Shown piece after piece: positions 32,060 to 42,337 of a stretch of 64,000 nt of DNA. The DNA lies in the NCBI RefSeq assembly GCF_019393635.1, contig NC_057861.1:83748327-83812326 (forward strand), read 5' to 3'. Position numbers and translations under genes: made by a program. The stretch is from Dromiciops gliroides. Lineage: Eukaryota > Chordata > Mammalia > Microbiotheria > Microbiotheriidae. The notes under the pieces are model-generated. The model saw only the letters and a program-made list of their open reading frames with translations, searched no databases and was not told the DNA's origin. The first letter of the stretch is position 1. Each line of letters begins with the position of its first letter.

Positions 32060-32560
32060 TGGTTTTGCATGCATGGGACAAGTAAAGTTCTTTAAATCTG
32101 AAAATGCTCTCATTTGGAAGATTCATTCTGGGAATTGGGTGTGTATATACCTATATTTCAAACTAAACTGTGCCCTTCCCCCAGGCCCTCAACCCTGTTT
32201 CAATTCCTCCTGCTCTAGCGTTCTGATAGACGTGGCTTCTGTTTATGCCACAGTTTCCACAAAAACAAATTGTCGTCTAAACAAGACAGCTGCCTGGTGG
32301 CTCCCCGGGGGGGCCTAGGCTGGAGAGAGTGCTGGGGCTGAGGAGTAAATCTGCTCCTGCTTCTGCAGTAACAGTGATTCAGGCCTTGGAAAAGCTGGGT
32401 TTATTAAAAATCATCCGTCTGCGTTCCCAATATGACTTACTGTATGCATCTCTCCAGGAGAATGGATGAGCCTTTTAGACATTAATGTAAGCAACCGTGC
32501 CCTTTGTTTGCATCCGGCTTAGGAAGCAATAAGTTTGCTCACATCAGGCACACCATCTGG
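32060..32560. promoter_or_regulatory. Candidate conserved enhancer-like block (inference only)
   Basis: Five hundred bases without any repeat word, in a window where such gaps are uncommon. Dense in factor-like motifs: AACAAA and CCTTTGTTTGCAT (SOX/octamer-like), TGTTTATGCC (forkhead-like), TTATTAAAAATCATCC (homeodomain-like), and CpG words that survive (CATCCGTCTGCG, CAACCGTGCCC). No coding frame with recognisable domain. The function is a guess. Confidence 0.35.
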
Positions 32561-32724
32561 GAGCCTGGTGTGTATATGGGGGGAGGTAGGATGGGGGACC
32601 CTGGGTAAGAAGTTTCATTCAAAAGCAAGCTGGGATCTGTCAGGTTCCTGCCAAAATCCTGCTCCCCACAGAAGACATGGTATTAATGATAAAATCACCC
32701 CCAATAAATGCTCCCACTTCTATA

Positions 32725-33105
32725 GGTTTTAAGATTTACAAAGCATTTTTCTCATAACTGTGATGTAAGTGATATGACTGCTATTCTCCACTATTTGACA
32801 GATGAAAAGAACGGAATTTCCAAGAGGTTCAGTCAATTGCCCAGGGTCACAGAACCAGTAAATATGGGAAGCCAAAAATCCACAGGGGAAAAAGAAAAAG
32901 GTTCAGAGTCACCAGATTTGAGTACAAATCTTACCACTGCTCTTAATAATCTGTGGGATCTTGGATGTGTCACTTAACCTTTAAGCCTCCATTTCCCTAT
33001 TTGTAAAAGATGAAAGCCGGGCTAGATTATCTCCAAGGTCGCAGAATTGGAAATCCTATGAACTCAGATCCCCTGACTCCCAGTTCCATGGTCTTTCCCA
33101 TGCAA
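32725..33105. mobile_element. Antisense MIR split by a sense MIR
   Basis: Outer antisense copy: TTACAAAGCATTTTTCTC, TTTGACAGATGAAAAG, then after the gap GAACTCAGATCCCCTGAC at 33060. Inner sense copy about 32885-33057: GAGTACAAATCTTACCAC, AGCCTCCATTTCCCTATTTG. Confidence 0.7.
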
Positions 33106-33119
33106 AGGGGTATTTTAGA

Positions 33120-33275
33120 AGGAGACTTTTAGAGCTTGAACAGACCTTGGAACCTATCCTACTTGAAGTAGAAATTCCCTCTGCAGCATCCCTGAACAAG
33201 GAGCCTTCCCGACTCTTCCCAAATAGATCCAAAAACAGGAAATCTGGTATCCCTTAGGAGAAGTTCTTCCTTCTA
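33120..33275 (-). mobile_element. L3-like 3' fragment, antisense
   Basis: AGAGCTTGAACAGACCTTGG and GAAATTCCCTCTGCAGC, AGCATCCCTGAACAAGG follow the antisense L3 end. Confidence 0.5.
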
Positions 33276-33279
33276 TTAA

Positions 33280-33690
33280 ATCCAAATTGACCTCCTCCTT
33301 ACTTTCCTCCATTACTCATAGCACTGACCATCGGGATCTCATCCTGTAGAGACTGATCCTTCTTCCCCATGGAATGAATGTCCACAACTCTGAACCTTTC
33401 TGTCTACCCTGACTCTCCCTAACTTTCCCTTTTCCTTACATCAATGACACAACTATCCTTTGAATCATCCAGGTTTGCAACCTCAGCATCAGCCTCAAAT
33501 CCTATCTCCTTCATTCCTTATGTCCAGTGAGTTGTCAAGGCTTAGGGAGTCTACCTCCACGACATTTCTCCTTCGCTAGCATCCCTTTGTCTCTATTCAC
33601 GTTACATTGGCCCTAATTCAAGCCTTTATGGTCTCTCTTTCTCTTGGACTAGTAGAATAACTTAAAGTCTTCCTTGATTCCCTAGTTTAG
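33280..33690 (+). mobile_element. L2 LINE fragment, sense
   Basis: ATCATCCAGGTTTGCAACC, CATCAGCCTCAAATCC, TCTACCTCCACGACATTTC, AATTCAAGCCTTTATGGTC and GGACTAGTAGAATAACTT track the L2 reverse transcriptase C-terminal region. Confidence 0.75.
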
Positions 33691-33712
33691 TACCAGGCCC
33701 GTTACCTTTATT

Positions 33713-33857
33713 TGGGGGAAGGGGCAGCAATGAGAGTTAAGTGACTTGCCCAGGGTCACACAGCTATTAAGCGTCAAGTGTCTGAGGCCAAATTTGAACT
33801 CAGGTCCTCCTGAATCCAAGGTCCATGCTTTATCCACTGTGCCACCTAGCTGCCCCC
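33713..33857 (-). mobile_element. WSINE1-type SINE, antisense
   Basis: GCAGCAATGAGAGTTAAGTG, GTCACACAGCTATTAAGC, TGTGCCACCTAGCTGCCCC. The tail is decayed. Confidence 0.92.
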
Positions 33858-33877
33858 TTCTCCCCTATTACTTGATG

Positions 33878-33998
33878 CAGGGTGTCCCAAAAGTCTTAGT
33901 GAAACTTTAATAGCCTTTTACTTTTTTAATCTATGAAGGCATAACGTGATTTTAAGGTATGAAAACTTAAAACTGCACCAAGATTTTTGGGTCACTAT
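33878..33998. mobile_element. Mariner-like MITE, about 120 bp
   Basis: Left end CAGGGTGTCCCAAAAGTCTT and right end CACCAAGATTTTTGGGTCAC are near-inverted copies over about 30 bp. Composition and length fit a Tc1/mariner MITE with no coding capacity. Confidence 0.6.
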
Positions 33999-34029
33999 TT
34001 TTTTTTGTAAGCATTCATCTGTATACATG

Positions 34030-34165
34030 TTGTTCCACCCCACCCCCAGTAAAATGTAAGCTACATAATGGCAAGGACACATTTGTCCTCGTACTCTTGT
34101 GGTCTGGCATAGTTCCTGCTAAATAGGAGGTGCTGGTGAATGATGATTGAACTAAATTGAATGGT
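34030..34165 (+). mobile_element. L2-type 3' end fragment
   Basis: AGTAAAATGTAAGCTACATAA, GTCTGGCATAGTTCCTGC and TGATGATTGAACTAAATTG. Confidence 0.6.
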
Positions 34166-34310
34166 AGCCTTTCAAATGCTAGAGGCTAGCTAGAATGACT
34201 TCCCTAAATCTTCTCTTCTGTGGACATTCCTTTGAACTGTTCCTCATATGGAATCCATTAACCTTGGGCCTTGGGCTTCAATGAACCACCTCAGATACCT
34301 GAAGAATCTA
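34166..34310 (-). mobile_element. L3/CR1 fragment, antisense
   Basis: TTTCAAATGCTAGAGGC, AAATCTTCTCTTCTGTGG, ACTGTTCCTCATATGG and GGGCTTCAATGAACC follow L3 backwards. Confidence 0.6.
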
Positions 34311-34924
34311 ACTCTTCTTTAGAATCGGTCTTAGAGAATCTTTGTTTTAGGCTCCAATGATTTCAGTTTTCACTACTGTCTATAAACCTCTCCATATCCC
34401 TGAACCCTTATGCTCCAGAACCTGGATTTGTTTGATACTCTAGGTTCAGAAATCGGCTATAAACAATCACTAAGTACTATCATTTGCTGCTGCTTCTGTG
34501 GCTACCCAGGAGTTTGCTTGTAAATGTTTAACATCTGGCTCTCCCACCCCCCACACACACAAATACATACATACATACACACAATATATACACACATACA
34601 CAACATATGTACACATATATGCATGCAAAATAAAATATTGAATATGTGATAAAATATATGTAAATTTTCACATATATACCACATTTTAAACATAATTAGC
34701 ATTATTAACATTGTCTCCATAACATTCTTAAATCTAGATAGTTGGGAAAAAAAACAGCAAAGCAAGCCCTGATTTTTGCTGAAAAATCTGCACTTGCTGA
34801 TTTCTGCAGTGTAAATGCCCACATTGAAAATTATCAAATTGACTCTTGGAGACTGGTCCAAGCTGACTTTAGCACATCCCTGATTGGACCAAAAGTCTAG
34901 TATCTTCATCTTTTCCTCTACCTC
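34311..34924. other. No gene; contains AC/AT microsatellite at 34555-34630
   Basis: The microsatellite has CACACAAATACATACATAC-type units. The rest is AT-rich with no recognised repeat. A 224-codon minus-strand frame (34502-35176) crosses microsatellite, single-copy DNA and an LTR, so I do not call it a gene. Confidence 0.45.
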
Positions 34925-35341
34925 TGTAACGATTGGAATGATGCCACCTGCTGGAGATTTACTGTAGGAAAGCTCTGCCATGAGGAGAGGGCATCTGAGG
35001 GCAAGCCATGTGGTCAGTTCCTTGGTGTCAGGAAGTGACATTTGCTCATGGGTACTGTCTATCAAAGTTACCAGCCAATCAACTTGAGGAGTCTCCCATT
35101 TCTGGGAGGAGGACATGAAGTAGGAAGCAGATGCTGGCAGAGGGGTGCTTCCTCTTTTGGTTCCTGACCTCGCCATGGCAGGTCAGATGATGGGGTCTCT
35201 TAGAAATAGTTAGATTTTTTCCTTTATCTCTGATGCTAATGCTCTTTGATAAATACTTAAATACTCTTGCTAAAGCTTATAATTTATTGGTGACCACTCA
35301 TTAGATTTTAGATAGTATAGCTAGAATTTTAGCCCCTTACA
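34925..35341 (+). mobile_element. Solo LTR of an endogenous retrovirus
   Basis: Begins TGTAACGATTGGAATGATG and ends TTAGCCCCTTACA, giving TG...CA ends, with the 4-base duplication CCTC at 34921-34924 and 35342-35345. A poly-A-signal-like GATAAATACTTAAATAC lies near 35250. About 417 bp, no partner LTR or internal genes. A fossil; 4-base duplication suits a gammaretrovirus-like (class I) family. Confidence 0.75.
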
Positions 35342-35494
35342 CCTCCCTGTCTTTTCATACTCCAGAGTGATGAGGACATTTCTGGAGCTATTTCACCAAG
35401 AAAAAGAGACCATACAGATTCAAAAATAATACCCCATGGGAAGATCATTAGAAGTTCAGGTAAAAAATCAAAGCAGTCTCGTACTGTATTCATA

Positions 35495-35823
35495 CAGTTA
35501 TCCCTTCCACATCTTGACTTTTCTCGTTTCAGTTTTGATATATCACAGGATCAGCATAAGAAATTAAATGGGAATTTGGGGAGAGTTTTGTGGAAGCCAC
35601 AGATAACACCCAACAGATGACATAGAAAAAAGTTTAAAAAGTCAGAAATGCATGATATATGCATGGTATTATATAATATCAACATATTTTAGTTTTTTTT
35701 AATACCATAATAATTCACACTTTTTCTCTCTGGTACAAAGGGTGGGCCAAAAAATTTTAGGTGGATTTTCCAGATCACAGGAGAGCTATGCCCCTAGCCC
35801 CTGTGATGTGGAAGGGATAACTA
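35495..35823. mobile_element. Tigger/mariner-like MITE, 329 bp
   Basis: Left end CAGTTATCCCTTCCACATC is mirrored by GATGTGGAAGGGATAACTA at the right, with TA on both outer sides (35493-35494 and 35824-35825). No transposase frame. Confidence 0.75.
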
Positions 35824-35825
35824 TA

Positions 35826-36254
35826 CTGCCTAAACATTCTATGTGAGTCTGTATCACTATTTTTCCCATGGCTTAACTTCATATATGAATTTCTATAGAC
35901 TTTCTGTGTCTCTCTTCCTCAGAGCTCCTAGAAAAGAGTGCTTCCTTCTTGAGACAAATGAAGATTTACCTCCCTGAATAAACTGGTTAGATTCCCTGAA
36001 CCATTCATCAATTCCAGCCTTATTCTCAGCCAATGAGAAGTTAGCTGTTTGCTGTTAGGCTTTTGAATGTTCCACCTATGCTCCTATCTAGTACATGACC
36101 ATATAACATCCCCACCCCTGAATGGACTGGGGGGAGAAGAGAGAGCAGGAAGTGACCAATTTTACTGATGATAAGAAAAGAGACAGTCTGGAGAGAGGGG
36201 ACCAATCTTGCCCAAGACCATGGTTCCATATGAAAGGCCTTCCTGCCTTCCTTC
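35826..36254. other. No gene; single-copy DNA
   Basis: No repeat recognised until the L2 end begins near 36255. Confidence 0.4.
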
Positions 36255-36525
36255 ATGTCCCAACTAATATTCCACCTTCTAAAGGAAGCTTTTACCACCT
36301 GATCTCCCCTTAATTCTAGAGCCTTCTCTTTCTGATTATTTCCAACTTATCAAATATTATCTTGTTTGAACATAATTGCTTTCATGGTGTTTTCTCCTCA
36401 GACTGTAAGGTTCTTGAGAGCATGGATTGGTTGAAATTATTGATTTGTTCTTTTGGGGGTTTGCCTTTCTTTGCACAGTGCCTGGCACATAATAGGTGCT
36501 TAATAAATGCTTATTGACCAACTGG
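36255..36525 (+). mobile_element. L2 LINE 3' end, sense
   Basis: TCCACCTTCTAAAGGAAGC, CCCCTTAATTCTAGAGCC, CAGACTGTAAGGTTCTTGAG, GCACAGTGCCTGGCACATAA and TTAATAAATGCTTATTGACC: the last coding words and the full 3' tail. Confidence 0.9.
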
Positions 36526-36930
36526 CTGAAACTACAATTCAGTACAACTTCAAAAGATATTTAGCGAATGTCTCATGCTTACAAAGCTCTTTTCATTGCC
36601 TGTGGTTACTGCCTTCAGGCAATAGATATATTCTCCTTAAAGGGCATTGGTGGAAGAAGGGTATATGGACCTGGGATAAGGCATTCACAAATAATTTTGA
36701 CATCAGCAAGGCTAGGACAAAAGAAAAAAAGAGGTCCATTCCAATGGGAATAAGAGATTCATGAAGAAAGTTTTTATATCCACCTAGTGTGATCAGAGAA
36801 GATTTCACAGAGAACATGACAATTGAGCTAGGCCTTGAAAGAAGGGAAAGATTGCAAAATATAGAAATGCAATTAAGTGTCCCTAGCATGAGATGGAATA
36901 ATAATAATAATAGAGGAAATAATTATTAAT
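36526..36930. other. No gene; possible unassigned repeat
   Basis: AATTGAGCTAGGCCTTGAAAG at about 36820 is shared with 26264 and, weakly, 3920. The left half is unassigned. Confidence 0.35.
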
Positions 36931-36934
36931 AATG

Positions 36935-37490
36935 GATTTTAGGGGAGACCCAGTGACCCTATCCCCACTCAGGAACTCTAGCTGGTTTCTCAGAGCCAGC
37001 ATTAGAGATCAGACTCCCAGTAGAGATTAAGACCCCAACCTACCTGAGCTCAGCAGGACCCTGAGCTCAGCATGATACTGCTCATTTTGATATGGACTAC
37101 CTTCAAGTCATGTGAACCAATGGAATTGAATGATGCCAACCAATTAGCTTTGAGTACCATGTAAAGGACACCTCTCAGCTGGTCTGCAAAGGGCTTATAC
37201 TCTCTTCTGCTGGGAACCCCAGGGGAAGGCAGTCACGTGTGCTAGGCTCTTTCTCTAGGTAATGTAGGGCTTCTGAACTCTGGAGCCATGTGCTCTCCAG
37301 ACATGGTGCTGGGGGGTTTTGGCTTGTGTTAAATGTGGTCAACTCTTTACTAACAATTAATATGATTTAATAATAAATACTTGCTGCCCAAAATGGTGCA
37401 ATAGCCTCTAATTTATAAGTAGCAATATATTAGAAACCCCAGATAAGTTTCCCAATAACTTAGAATAGAGACAGGCTTCCCCCCAATATT
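36935..37490 (+). mobile_element. Probable solo LTR of an endogenous retrovirus
   Basis: Shares ACCAATGGAATTGAATGATG and GCCAACCAATTAGCTTTGAG with the LTR at 38286-38787 (there inverted). A poly-A signal zone TAATAATAAATACTTGCTGC lies at about 37365. Exact ends are not certain; no internal genes. A fossil. Confidence 0.55.
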
Positions 37491-37544
37491 TCAAATAACA
37501 CAAGTCACCATCACCACCATCATCATCACTACCCCCACCATCAT

Positions 37545-37755
37545 CACTAATGCTTATTTTAATCCTTACAACAACCCTGAAAGGTAGGTGCTATTATTAT
37601 TATCCTCCTTTTATAGATGAGGAAACTGAGGCAAACAGAGGTTAAATGACTTGTCCAAGGTCACACAGCTAGGAAATATCTGAGGTCAGATTTGAACTCA
37701 AGTTCTCCTGACTCCAGGCTCAGGACTCTATTCACTGTACCCCCAGCTGTCTCAT
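37545..37755 (-). mobile_element. CORE-SINE (MIR_Mars-like), antisense
   Basis: ACAACAACCCTGAAAGG-like words, TATAGATGAGGAAACTGAGG, CTCCTGACTCCAGGC; head end degraded at CCCCCAGCTGTCTC. Confidence 0.88.
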
Positions 37756-37921
37756 CAAGGACAACTAATATAGTGAGATTGGATGAGCATAGAAATTGTC
37801 CAGTTGGTCATTTTCTTCACCAGTCACAACCCATTTATCACTTAATTTGCTTATTTCCTGTGATATTGTGGCAAAAAACCTTTATTTGAAATCAGGAAAC
37901 CTGATTTGAAATCAGGAGACC

Positions 37922-38281
37922 AGGGAAGCATAATGGATAGAGCTCTGGACCTAGAGTCAGGAAGAACTGCATTCAAACCCTGCGTTGAACACTTATTATT
38001 TGTGTCAGTCACTTTAACTGTGTCAGCTTCCTCATGTATAAAATGAAGACAATAATAGCACCCACCCGTCAATGTTGTTATGAAAAAAAATGAAATAGTA
38101 TTTGTAAATTCTAACTATTATTATCACTAGCTACTATTCCAATTTGTCCCCAATCCTTAACAGCTATATGGTGGTGAGTAAATCATTTCTCTCTGAAATT
38201 CAGTTTCCCTCTCATTGTATTTACACTGCCTACTTCACATGACTGTTTTGAGAAAAGTATATCATAAACCTTAATTTGTTC
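37922..38281 (+). mobile_element. CORE-SINE then a decayed MIR, both sense
   Basis: 37922-38135: AGGGAAGCATAATGGATAG, AGAGTCAGGAAGAACTGC, AATGAAGACAATAATAGC. 38150-38281: ACAGCTATATGGTGGTGAG, TTCAGTTTCCCTCTC. Confidence 0.75.
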
Positions 38282-38285
38282 TAGA

Positions 38286-38787
38286 TGTGATGTTTAAAAT
38301 CTATATCATGTGATCGCCTTAAATTAGAAGCTTCAGCACCAGTCTTTGGGCATTAAACATTTATTAAAGCATACAGGTATTCACATGGAGTTCAGAAAGT
38401 TAAGAAAAGGTCTATCTAGCCTAGAGTTCCAGCCTGGTTGAGTTCTTCCTCAAGTCCTCCTCCAGGAGCCTGCTTTAATCAGGAACTCTCCAGCAAGCTG
38501 ATTGTGGAAGCTTTTTATAGGTTTGGAACAGAGGCAGTCCTTACACACTGCTTCAAGCTGATTGGTTGGCATCATCCAAATCCATTGGTTTTGAAGGTGT
38601 TCTCAAGTTGAGTTCACAGTCTAGCTTCTGAGAACAATACCTTCTTACGGGCTAGCCAGGTGTGATTACAATCCAATTAACTTGAAGTAGGCTAATCAGC
38701 AGTCAATCACTCTTACTTGATTCAATCAGTCTAGATTAATCTCCAGGGGGTCCTTGAGTATCTGCTATAACCCATTATTTCATCACA
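38286..38787 (-). mobile_element. Solo LTR of an endogenous retrovirus, antisense
   Basis: Read in reverse it starts TGTGATGAAATAATGGG and ends TTTAAACATCACA, with TATAAAAAGC as a TATA-like box and TTAATAAATG as poly-A signal. Exact 4-base duplication TAGA at 38282-38285 and 38788-38791. 502 bp, apparently whole as a solo LTR, no internal genes. Confidence 0.82.
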
Positions 38788-38791
38788 TAGA

Positions 38792-39010
38792 TAATTATTA
38801 TTATTCATATTGCTTCTTAAAATTACTGTCCCAACTTAAAACTTTCACCAGTGGAGTCAACCTGGTATAGAAATGCCCTTGGGATCCAAAAACCTACATC
38901 AGTTTCATGTAGCCCTTCCAAACTAGAAAAACTCCATGTATAGACTGAGAAATGAACTGCATGACTCCATTCTTAGGAGGAGAGTGAATGTAATGAATCT
39001 CTAGAGAGCA
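38792..39010. other. No gene; single-copy DNA
   Basis: AT-rich then mixed; nothing assignable. Confidence 0.4.
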
Positions 39011-39011
39011 G

Positions 39012-39122
39012 GCCTCAAGAGCCAGGAAGACCCGAGTTCTAGTTCCACTTCTGGCATAGATTGACTGTACCACCTTGGGTAAATTGTTCTAAGCATCTCT
39101 CTAATGTTCCAGATTGTAAGAA
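39012..39122 (+). mobile_element. MIR fragment, sense
   Basis: AGAGCCAGGAAGACCCGAG, ACCACCTTGGGTAAATTG. Confidence 0.65.
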
Positions 39123-39707
39123 GGTTCTGATCTGCATGGAGTTTCCTCATTGGGAATTCTCTAGACCAGTAAAATCACAGGTCCAGTCCCTATTCCCTAG
39201 TAGCAGACTGGCTAGAGGCAGAGACACTCATTACCAGTTATCCATTGCATTGAAGAATTGCGTACATCAGGAGAGAGCTAAGTATCTGTCCTTACTGATC
39301 AAAGAATTATAGAAACAAGGAATCTTAGAGTTTGAGGGCACCCTTGACACAGGGCCTACAACTTAGCACAGTGCCTGACACACAGTAAATCCTTCATAAA
39401 CATTTTCCATCTGACTTTAATCCAGACCTAGAGAGATTTTACAAACTTCTCAACATGTGCTCATCCAGCCTCTGCTTAAAGCTATCCAATGAAGGGCAAA
39501 TCATTCCTTGACAAAGAAGCCCATTTCATCTAGGGACATTTCTGATTTCAAGGAAGTTCTTTTCTTCCATTGCATTATTTTAATTGTATTTTTTTAATTT
39601 ATGGAACAAAATAATCATTTCCATAACATAGTATCATAATACATACACATGAAACTACAAATCTATTACGTACAACTTGCTATTCCTTGCCTTGAAACTG
39701 TCCCTCT

Positions 39708-40590
39708 TTGGCTGTGGGAAAATTGGAACACTAATGCATTGTTGGTGGAGCTGTGAGCTGATCCAACCATTCTGGAGAGCAATTTGGAATTATGCCCAAA
39801 GGGTGATAAAGCTGTGCATACCCTTTGACCCAGCAATCCCACTTTTAGGTCTTTTGCCCAAAGAAATCATGGAAGGGGGAAAGGGACCCACATGTACAAA
39901 AATATTTATAGCTGCTCTTTACGTGGTAGCAAGGAATTGGAAGTTGAGGGGGTGCCCATCAATTGGGGAATGGCTGGACAAGTTATGGCATATGAATACA
40001 ATGGAATACTATTGTGCTGTAAGAAATGATGAGCAGGAAGAGTTCAGAGAAACCTGGAGGGTCTTACATGAGCTGATGATGAGTGAGATGAGCAGAACCA
40101 GAAGAACATTGTACACAGTATCATCAACATTGAGTGTTGACCTACTGTGATGGACTATATTCTTCTCACCAATGCAATGGTACAGAAGAGTTCCAGGGAA
40201 CTCATGATAGAAGAGGATCTCCAAATCCAAGAAAAAAAAAGAAAGAAAGAACTGTGGAGTATAGATGCTGATTGAACCATATTATTTCTTTTGTTTTGGG
40301 TGCTGTTGTTTTTTTTTCTATTTTGAGGTTTTGCATCACTGCTCTGATTCTTTCTCTTGTAACAGGATTAATGCAGAAATATGATTAATGTTATTATGTG
40401 TATATATATATATATGTATATGTATAGAGATATATAGATATAACCTATATCAGATTACCTGCTGTCTAGGGGAGGGGGGGAGGGAGGGGAGGGAGGGAGA
40501 AAAATCTGAAATTGTAAAACATGTATAAACAAAAGTTGAGAACTATCTTTACATGTAACGGAAAAAATAAAATATCTCATAAAAAAAAAA
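39708..40590 (+). mobile_element. 5'-truncated L1 LINE with target duplication
   Basis: Flanked by the 14-base duplication GAAACTGTCCCTCT (39694-39707 and 40591-40604) and ending in a poly-A run. The frame 39677-40150 encodes the L1 ORF2 C-terminal domain: HCWWSCELIQPFW, FDPAIPLLGLLPKE, MEYYCAVRNDEQEEF. This is the Cys-rich nucleic-acid-binding end of the endonuclease/reverse transcriptase protein. The 3' UTR has a G-rich tract at about 40470-40500. Reading frame well kept, so it is younger than other L1 pieces here; it cannot move on its own, lacking the 5' part. Confidence 0.95.
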
Positions 40591-40824
40591 GAAACTGTCC
40601 CTCTCTGTAGTTCACACCCATCAGTCCCAGTTCTGTTCTCCAGAGCAAATCAAGTCTCTGTCCCATGACAACCTTTTAGAGTGTTAGAGAGCTATTGCCT
40701 ACCCCATTCTCCAAGCTTTAGCTGAAAACCTTTTCTCCAGGCATCTCCAGTTTCTTGAATGCATCCTTTTATGGTATGGTCTCTGGTCCTTTCTCCATCC
40801 TTATTGCTCTCCTCTCTCCCTCTG

Positions 40825-41130
40825 ATTGGATGGCTTCTTCCAGAGCCTCTGTTTAAGGAGGGTGTCCCTGGCAGCCATGTCTCATTCCTCTCTGGGCTGC
40901 ATTCCAGACCTACTCTACCATGCCCAACCAGGTACCTTCTCCTCCCCCCTCTCTGTCCCTCCCACTTTTCATGTTTGTTTGTTTTGGTTTTTTTTTTCAT
41001 GTGTTGCCTACCCCTCTTAGAATATAAGCCCAGGATCTGTCTTTTCTTTTTTGCTTATATTTGTATTCTCAGCATTCAGCACAGTGACTGGCACATAGAG
41101 AGTGCTTGTTGACTGATTGACTGACTGATA
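40825..41130 (+). mobile_element. Unassigned repeat with L2-like tail inside the L3
   Basis: TTCATGTGTTGCCTACCCC, TTAGAATATAAGCCCAGG, CACAGTGACTGGCACATAG and TGTTGACTGATTGACTGACT form an L2-type end. The head (GCATTCCAGACCTACTC, CAGGTACCTTCTCCTCC) is not L2. Confidence 0.55.
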
Positions 41131-41240
41131 TACTCTAGTTTATCAAAGTCCTAGCTAAAATGTGGTACCCAGAACTGTACACACTCCTCCAGATGGATTG
41201 CAATCAATCAGGATAGAAGAAAGCAGAAAGAAGAACTGTA

Positions 41241-41699
41241 AAAAACTGCTCCAGATAAGGGTACAGTCAAGACATAGGACAGCAGTACTAACAATTCATA
41301 ACTTTTGCACACTCTTCAATCCAGAGGCTGTTTGACTAGCTAACTGCCAGTGTAGCATGGGCAATTGGGTTTCTGTATCGGGTGATTTCTAAGACTCTTT
41401 TCCATTCTGAGATTGACTGTTATTATTAGCATTACACATGTACTCCCTATCTGTTTTCAGTGGACAGGGTCCCCTCATCAAACAAGATAATTCTATTTGG
41501 TCAAAGACACTTATGTTAACACCTGATGCCTAATTTATGAGATAAGTTGGACTGACAACAGAATGACCTTTTCTTCCCCATCTGCTTATTAAATTGTTTG
41601 TGATCTCATAAGTCAATGATAGCACACACAATTGCAGGGAGGTTTTAATTTAATACCTGACATTTAGAGTGAGAAGGGGCTAGACAAGGCCAGCCTAGA
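41241..41699. other. Single-copy block, candidate conserved element at 41400-41690
   Basis: Repeat-free and AT-rich but complex: CTTATTAAATTGTTTGTGATC, AATTGCAGGGAGGTTTTAAT, CCTGATGCCTAATTTATG. No coding frame. Confidence 0.3.
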
Positions 41700-41704
41700 G
41701 CAAA

Positions 41705-42050
41705 ATGGGGAGCCAAAGAATTGTAGTGGTCAAAGGGACCTTAGGAATCATCCAGTTAACCCCATTAGAGGAGAAAGCTGAGACCCAGAAAGAGGTCTCA
41801 AATCATAAAATCCCCGAACTGGAAGGACCACCAGAGTATATCCAGTTCCATCCATATCATAGTCAGAATCTTCATAACATCCTCACTGACAGGGAACTCA
41901 CTATTGCTTAAAACAGCACATTCCATTGCCCTTTCCCCACCCACCTTAGGATGGCTGCGACTATGAGAAAGTTTTTTCCTTATATAAAGTCAAAATGTTC
42001 CTCTCTTCAACTTTCCTCCATTAATCGTACTGGGGCCACATGGACCACAG
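41705..42050 (-). mobile_element. L3/CR1 3' end, antisense
   Basis: ACCCCATTAGAGGAGAAAG belongs to a short MIR3-like piece; the L3 starts at CATAAAATCCCCGAACTGG and continues ACAGGGAACTCACTATTGC, ACAGCACATTCCATTGCCC, TTTTTTCCTTATATAAAGTC. Confidence 0.7.
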
Positions 42051-42337
42051 CTAAGTATAGTGGGCCTATCACCTTCTTCACTCAGGACACTAAACTTATG
42101 CTTACAGATTGAGTCTGTGTCTGAGCTGAGGAAAGAATCCAGATTTCTTGGTTTGGACCCATGTTCTTACTCTCCTCCAAACAGACACACTGATCTCTTC
42201 TGTTCAAGAGGAGTGTATGCAAGGAACTCCCTTTCCCTTTGGTTTTGGGACTAAGTGCGTTCCCCCTTGCTAGAGAGCTGTTGTTTATGTTAGTAGTTTA
42301 TAAACCATAATGATGAACCTTGAAGGTAGTCAGTTAA

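Larger units (their letters stand above)
39310..41240 (-). mobile_element. L3/CR1 LINE, antisense, split by an L1 and another repeat
   Basis: From left to right the L3 is read 3' to 5': CATCCAGCCTCTGCTTAAAG (39463), AGAAGCCCATTTCATC (39516), then after the L1 TCCCAGTTCTGTTCTCCAG (40625), CCCATGACAACCTTTTAG (40662), TTATTGCTCTCCTCTCTCC (40800) and, after a second insert, AAATGTGGTACCCAGAACTG (41158). The colinear order shows one old copy of almost 750 bp net. Confidence 0.75.

Noticed and set aside
34502-35176. 224-codon minus-strand frame, longest in the window
   Set aside because: It runs over an AC microsatellite, single-copy DNA and part of an LTR, has no recognisable domain and ends in a microsatellite-derived peptide.
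39677-40150. 157-codon frame with clear protein similarity
   Set aside because: It is L1 ORF2 C-terminal sequence in a 5'-truncated copy, not a host gene.
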